A stretch of DNA of 9,515 bases from Bacteroidota bacterium (lineage in GTDB: Bacteria; Bacteroidota; Bacteroidia; Flavobacteriales; Flavobacteriaceae): positions 1-9,515 of the forward strand of contig JAACDY010000105.1 of assembly GCA_009936675.1 (NCBI GenBank), in the 5' to 3' direction. The notes beneath the pieces were generated by a model. That model was not told the DNA's origin, made no database searches, and worked only from the letters and a program-made list of their open reading frames with translations. The position numbers and the translations under genes are program-made. How positions within the stretch are numbered: the stretch's first letter is position 1; each line of letters begins with the position of its first letter. Shown here in pieces: positions 5,603-9,515 of this stretch.

Positions 5603-8062
5603 ATGGCCAGTAATCTTGTAATCGTAGAATCACCTGCAAAAGCAAAAACCATCGAGAAATTTCTCGGGAAAGATTTTAAGGTTGCCTCCAGTTATGGCCA
5701 TATTGCAGATCTTCCTTCCAATGAGTTGGGGGTTGATGTTGACAAAGATTTTTCTCCAAAATACATTGTTTCCTCAGAGAAAAAGAAAGTAGTCAGTGAA
5801 TTGAAGTCATTGGTAAAAAAAATGAAAACGGTATGGCTGGCCAGTGATGAAGATCGTGAGGGAGAGGCCATTGCTTGGCATCTGGCCAATACTTTGGACT
5901 TGAAATCAGACAACACTAAAAGAATTGTTTTCAATGAAATTACCAAAACTGCTATCCTGGATGCCATTGAAAATCCCAGAGATATCAATTACAATTTGGT
6001 AAATGCCCAACAGGCCAGAAGAGTACTCGATCGTTTGGTGGGCTATGAATTGTCCCCTGTTTTGTGGCGTAAGGTCAAAGGAGGCTTGTCCGCAGGGAGA
6101 GTTCAGTCAGTTTCCGTAAGACTTATCGTCGAGCGAGAACGCGAGATCAATGCCTTTGTGCCACAACAAACTTTTAAGACACAGGCGATTTTTTCTACCC
6201 AACAAAATAAATCGATCAATGCTCTGCTTTCCAAAACTTTTGATTCGTCCGAAGCAACAGAAGCTTTTTTAAACCTGAATAAGTCGGCGACTTTTAAAAT
6301 TGATGCCATTGAAAAGAAACCGGCATCCAAAAGTCCAACAGCTCCATTTACAACCTCTACGCTTCAGCAAGAGGCGGCTAGAAAACTTTATTTTTCAGTC
6401 AGTAAAACCATGAATATGGCGCAGCGACTGTATGAAGCTGGTTTGATTACTTACATGAGAACAGACAGTGTGAATTTGTCCAAAGAAGCCCAACAAAGTG
6501 CATTAAAGCAGATTGAAAAACACTATGGAGAAGCTTACAAAAAACCCAGAAAATACAAGGTAAAAAGCAATGTAGCACAAGAGGCTCACGAAGCGATAAG
6601 ACCCACAGATTTCAGTAAGGCCAAAGTCAATTTAGATTACGACCAATCCCGTTTGTATGAATTGATTTGGAAAAGAGCCATAGCATCGCAAATGAGTGAT
6701 GCAAGATTGGAGCGCACCCAATATAAAATTGTAGCCAGTACCCATTCTGAAAAATTTGTAGCCAAAGGAGAGGTCATTACATTCGATGGTTTTCTAAAGG
6801 TTTATTTGGAAGGGGTAGATGAAGAGTCTGACGAACAAAATGATTTGTTACCAGCGGTGAAAGAAGGGGAGCTACTCCACCTAAAATCCATGGAGGCCAA
6901 TCAAAGATTTTCACGACCTCCCTACCGTTTTACAGAAGCTTCATTGGTCAAAAAGTTAGAGGAATTAGGGATTGGACGTCCTTCAACTTATGCCCCTACG
7001 ATTTCAACCATACAAAACAGAAAATATATTGAAAAAGGAACTTCAGAGGGAGAATATCGTTCCTATACTCAATTGCAATTGGTCGACAACGAAGTCATTT
7101 CTAAATTTTTGAAAGAGAAGGTAGGAGCCAATAAAGGAAAACTAGTTCCCACGGATGTAGGAATTATTGTCAATGATTTTTTGGTCGCCAACTTTACCAA
7201 TATTTTGGATTACAGTTTTACAGCCAAAGTAGAGGAAAGTTTTGATCAAATTGCAGATGGGTCAGAAAACTGGACCAGTATGATTAAAGGTTTTTATGAT
7301 GGTTTTCACAAGACAGTAGATTTTGTAAAGGAAAATGCTACCAGAGAGTCTGGTGAACGAATTTTGGGGAACGATCCCAAGTCGGGTAGGGTGGTTAAAG
7401 TAAGATTGGGACGTTTCGGGCCTATCGCTCAAATTGGTGAACCCGAAGATGATGAAAAACCCATTTTTGTGAGTCTAGCTCCAGGACAGCAATTGGAATC
7501 TCTAGAGCTTGAAGATGCACTGGAACTGTTCAAGTTGCCCAAGTCGATAGGAACGTATGAAGATCAAGAAGTTACAGTAAATAACGGAAGATTTGGTCCC
7601 TATGTCAAATTTCAGGATATGTACGTTTCCTTACCCAAAGGAGAGGATCCCATGTCAGTCGAATTGGATAGAGCCAAAGCTTTGATTGAAGAAAAAAGAG
7701 CCGCAAATGCCCCGATTTACACTTTCGATCAACTACCAGTTACAAAAGGTAAAGGACGTTTTGGACCTTTTTTAAAGTGGAACGGACTCTTTATAAATGT
7801 CAATAAGAAATATGATTTCGACAATCTAACAAATGAAGAAATTGAGACCTTGATCAAAGAAAAAATACAAAAAGAAAAAGAAAAGTTGATCAAAGAGTGG
7901 CCAGAGGAAGCCATCAGAATCGAAAAGGCAAGATGGGGAAGATCCAATATCATCAAGGGCAGTAAAAAGGTTGAATTGGGAAAAGATATTGATCCCACCA
8001 AAATAACCCTTGAAGCCGCAATTAAATATTTAAAGCCCAAAACGGCCAAAAAGAAAAAATGA
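5603..8062 (+). CDS. topA: DNA topoisomerase I (type IA), cysteine-free
   Basis: TopA relaxes negative supercoils in the nucleoid by cutting and passing one DNA strand. I place the start at ATG 5603, giving 819 residues, because conserved sequence begins at once (MASNLVIVESPAKAKTIEKF). The frame is open back to GTG 5495, but those 36 residues resemble nothing in the family. The TOPRIM domain has the catalytic Glu at E9 and the metal-binding SDEDREGE (D82, D84, E86). Other motifs are GGLSAGRVQS (160-169), ITYMRTDS with the active-site tyrosine Y284, EAHEAIRPT (327-335) and GRPSTYAPTI (458-467). The C-terminal part from about 595 holds repeats with GRFGP at 603, 662 and 718 and a weaker WGRSN at 778, in place of the cysteine zinc fingers of E. 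coli TopA. No cysteine is present in the whole protein. The tail is lysine-rich (KPKTAKKKK). Its stop overlaps the next start as ATGA. Confidence 0.97.
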   Translation: MASNLVIVESPAKAKTIEKFLGKDFKVASSYGHIADLPSNELGVDVDKDFSPKYIVSSEKKKVVSELKSLVKKMKTVWLASDEDREGEAIAWHLANTLDLKSDNTKRIVFNEITKTAILDAIENPRDINYNLVNAQQARRVLDRLVGYELSPVLWRKVKGGLSAGRVQSVSVRLIVEREREINAFVPQQTFKTQAIFSTQQNKSINALLSKTFDSSEATEAFLNLNKSATFKIDAIEKKPASKSPTAPFTTSTLQQEAARKLYFSVSKTMNMAQRLYEAGLITYMRTDSVNLSKEAQQSALKQIEKHYGEAYKKPRKYKVKSNVAQEAHEAIRPTDFSKAKVNLDYDQSRLYELIWKRAIASQMSDARLERTQYKIVASTHSEKFVAKGEVITFDGFLKVYLEGVDEESDEQNDLLPAVKEGELLHLKSMEANQRFSRPPYRFTEASLVKKLEELGIGRPSTYAPTISTIQNRKYIEKGTSEGEYRSYTQLQLVDNEVISKFLKEKVGANKGKLVPTDVGIIVNDFLVANFTNILDYSFTAKVEESFDQIADGSENWTSMIKGFYDGFHKTVDFVKENATRESGERILGNDPKSGRVVKVRLGRFGPIAQIGEPEDDEKPIFVSLAPGQQLESLELEDALELFKLPKSIGTYEDQEVTVNNGRFGPYVKFQDMYVSLPKGEDPMSVELDRAKALIEEKRAANAPIYTFDQLPVTKGKGRFGPFLKWNGLFINVNKKYDFDNLTNEEIETLIKEKIQKEKEKLIKEWPEEAIRIEKARWGRSNIIKGSKKVELGKDIDPTKITLEAAIKYLKPKTAKKKK

Positions 8063-9204
8063 GCCTTGAATCTTTAGTTCCTGTTTCAGAAGAGGCCCTT
8101 GCTTCTATGGTATTACACCCGAAGCAGGCTTTGGGAAAAAATATTGAGATTCACACCGAACAGCAGGGTTTTCCCGAACTGAAAGATTCAAGCATCGCCA
8201 TTATAGGGATTTCTGAAATCAGAAATGCTTTTTTTGCAACCTCAGCATACAAACTCGAGGATTTTAGAAAGTCATTTTACCAACTTTTTCCAGGAAATTG
8301 GAATTTTAAAATCTGTGATTTGGGTAATTTGCCCAATGGTGCCAGCCCGGAGGATACCTATTTCGCTTTAAAAGAAATTTGTATCCATCTTAGACAGTTC
8401 AACATTGTCACCATTGTGATTGGAGGGAGTCACGATCTTATTTTTCCTATGTACCAATCCTATCAAGACAATAGTCAACTGGTTAATATCGTATCGGTAG
8501 ACAATCAATTTGATTTTTCTCAAGAGGAGGAATTGATCTCAGGCAGATCCTACATGAGCCGAATCATTATGGATCAGCCCAATTTCTTGTACAATTTCAC
8601 CAATTTGGGATTTCAAAGCTACTATATCGCTCAAGAGGAATTGGATTTGATGGAAAAACTTCACTTTGATTCCCTAAGGTTAGGTGTTTTGTTGGATGAC
8701 GTTGCCCAATCCGAACCCTTTTTTAGAGATGCCAATATCGCTGGATTCGATATGAAATCACTCCGTTGGCAAGCCTCAAACCACCCCTCTGGCTCTCCCA
8801 ATGGGATCGATGCTAGAACCATTTGTGCTCTTGCTAGATATGCAGGAATTAGTGACCGTATGGAATTATTTGGCGTTTTTGAACTTCTAAACACGACTGT
8901 TTCTCATCAATTGTTGGCTCAAATTGTATGGTATTTTATTGAAGGTTTCAGCAGTAGATATGATGAATATCCAGTCTTGACCAGTAGTGGCTTTACAAGA
9001 TATACCGTAGCTTTATCCGATATGGAGATGGTTTTTTATCAAAGTGAGAAAAGTAATCGATGGTGGATTGAAATAATAAATCAAAGCTATCTGAATAATA
9101 AAAACAAAACAACTACGTTATTACCTTGCACGCACAAAGATTATTTGGATGCATGCAGTGATAAAATCCCCGATAAATGGTGGAAGGCGACAAAAAGAAT
9201 TTAG
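8059..9204 (+). CDS. Arginase/formimidoylglutamase-fold protein with an altered metal site
   Basis: The 381-residue product belongs to the ureohydrolase (arginase/agmatinase/formimidoylglutamase) superfamily, whose enzymes use two Mn ions to hydrolyse guanidino or formimino groups. The ligand motifs can be placed: IGGSHDL (121-127, H125), SVDNQFDF (146-153, D148, Q150, D152) and GFDMKS (229-234, D231, K233). Against arginase, the four MnA ligands (H, D, D, D) are kept, while the two MnB-only ligands (the His of DAHxD and the second Asp of DxD) are Gln and Lys. Hydrolysis in the classical way is therefore doubtful, and the usual name formimidoylglutamase should not be trusted. ARYAGIS (259-265) and the aromatic C-terminus (ending in a KWWKATKR segment) are further landmarks. 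There is no signal peptide. The start overlaps the topA stop by 4 nt (ATGA), and gldK follows after 139 nt. Similar genes beside gldK occur in other Flavobacteriia, as I recall. Confidence 0.85.
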   Translation: MSLESLVPVSEEALASMVLHPKQALGKNIEIHTEQQGFPELKDSSIAIIGISEIRNAFFATSAYKLEDFRKSFYQLFPGNWNFKICDLGNLPNGASPEDTYFALKEICIHLRQFNIVTIVIGGSHDLIFPMYQSYQDNSQLVNIVSVDNQFDFSQEEELISGRSYMSRIIMDQPNFLYNFTNLGFQSYYIAQEELDLMEKLHFDSLRLGVLLDDVAQSEPFFRDANIAGFDMKSLRWQASNHPSGSPNGIDARTICALARYAGISDRMELFGVFELLNTTVSHQLLAQIVWYFIEGFSSRYDEYPVLTSSGFTRYTVALSDMEMVFYQSEKSNRWWIEIINQSYLNNKNKTTTLLPCTHKDYLDACSDKIPDKWWKATKRI

Positions 9205-9228
9205 TTAATCGTTTGAAATTTTAATTCT

Positions 9229-9236
9229 TATTTTTG
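9229..9236 (+). promoter_or_regulatory. Possible -7 box upstream of gldK
   Basis: TATTTTTG fits the Bacteroidota -7 pattern TAnnTTTG. The nearest upstream TTTG (9212-9215) is only 13 nt away, too close for the usual spacing, so the match may be chance in A+T-rich DNA. If used, transcription would begin near 9243 and leave a leader of about 100 nt before the gldK ATG. The 139-nt gap itself argues for some promoter here. No clear terminator hairpin was found in it. Confidence 0.25.
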
Positions 9237-9343
9237 CCATGTAAGCCTCAGGGGAATGTAGATTTTGATTGAGAAACAATAACATAGTGAAAAAATATTT
9301 AGTTTTACACTTATTTAATAAACATCTCCCTTCACCAATTGTG

Positions 9344-9515
9344 ATGAAAAGACTTTTTATACTTTGTTTAGTAGTATTTACTGTTTTCAGCTGTGGTAAG
9401 AAAAACAGAGGTGAATTAATAGGGGTAAAACAAAAAAAATGGTTTCCTGAAAAACCATATGGGATGACCCTAATCGATGGAGGAGCATTCATTATGGGTA
9501 AGTCTGATGAAGACG
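9344..9515 (+). CDS. gldK: Gliding motility / type IX secretion lipoprotein GldK, N-terminal 57 residues (3' end outside window)
   Basis: GldK is an outer-membrane lipoprotein that forms, with GldN, the periplasmic ring of the type IX secretion system, which exports adhesins and enzymes and supports gliding. The visible part starts MKRLFILCLVVFTVFSCGKK: a lipoprotein signal peptide with the lipidated Cys at 17. It is followed by RGELIGVKQKKWFPEKPYGM (22-41) and TLIDGGAFIMGKSDED (42-57), the opening of the formylglycine-generating-enzyme-like domain. This stretch closely resembles flavobacterial GldK as I remember it. ATG 9344 is chosen because it begins a compact signal peptide; an in-frame GTG lies directly before it. 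By family precedent gldL, gldM and gldN should follow beyond the window, but that cannot be seen here. Confidence 0.93.
   Translation, partial: MKRLFILCLVVFTVFSCGKKNRGELIGVKQKKWFPEKPYGMTLIDGGAFIMGKSDED

Noticed and set aside
9205..9492. Leftward open frame of 95 codons over the gldK upstream region
   Set aside because: It overlaps the gldK signal peptide and lipobox on the other strand and has no recognisable sequence.
1..9515. Mobile elements, CRISPR arrays, tRNA or rRNA genes, phage or defence genes
   Set aside because: The window is almost filled by housekeeping and secretion genes in a familiar order, and no repeat array, transposase or RNA-gene signature was seen.

Overview
The window looks like chromosomal DNA of a Bacteroidota bacterium, most likely of the class Flavobacteriia. 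Three things suggest this. The last gene is the start of gldK, a lipoprotein of the type IX secretion/gliding machinery that is confined to this phylum. The gene order groEL-groES-secG-(hypothetical)-lptE-sigma54 activator-miaB, divergent from topA-(arginase-like)-gldK, is familiar from this phylum. The DNA is A+T-rich, lacks Shine-Dalgarno sequences, and carries TAnnTTTG-type -7 promoter elements. The assignment rests on remembered family sequences and synteny, not on a search.

Layout. Positions 1-5317 are a leftward block, read right to left: miaB (tRNA modification), a receiver-less sigma-54 activator, lptE (LPS transport lipoprotein), an uncharacterised lysine-rich protein with a TPR-like end, and secG (preprotein translocase). 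All are separated by 6 nt or less or overlap, so miaB to secG looks like one transcription unit. After a 111-nt gap with its own candidate promoter come groES and the first 134 codons of groEL, which runs off the left edge. Positions 5318-5602 are a 285-nt divergent promoter region. Positions 5603-9204 hold topA and an arginase-fold gene overlapping by 4 nt (ATGA), so they are probably co-transcribed. After a 139-nt gap, gldK starts at 9344 and runs off the right edge.

How it fits together. The leftward block mixes envelope biogenesis (LptE, SecG) with protein folding (GroES/GroEL), tRNA quality (MiaB) and a sigma-54 activator, a housekeeping cluster with an envelope flavour. The rightward block leads into the type IX secretion operon. 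No mobile element, CRISPR array, tRNA or rRNA was seen, and I found no convincing new multi-gene system. The points most worth following are the arginase-fold protein, which keeps every ligand for one metal site and loses both ligands specific to the second; the sigma-54 activator with no recognisable sensor domain; and the uncharacterised lysine-rich protein between lptE and secG.
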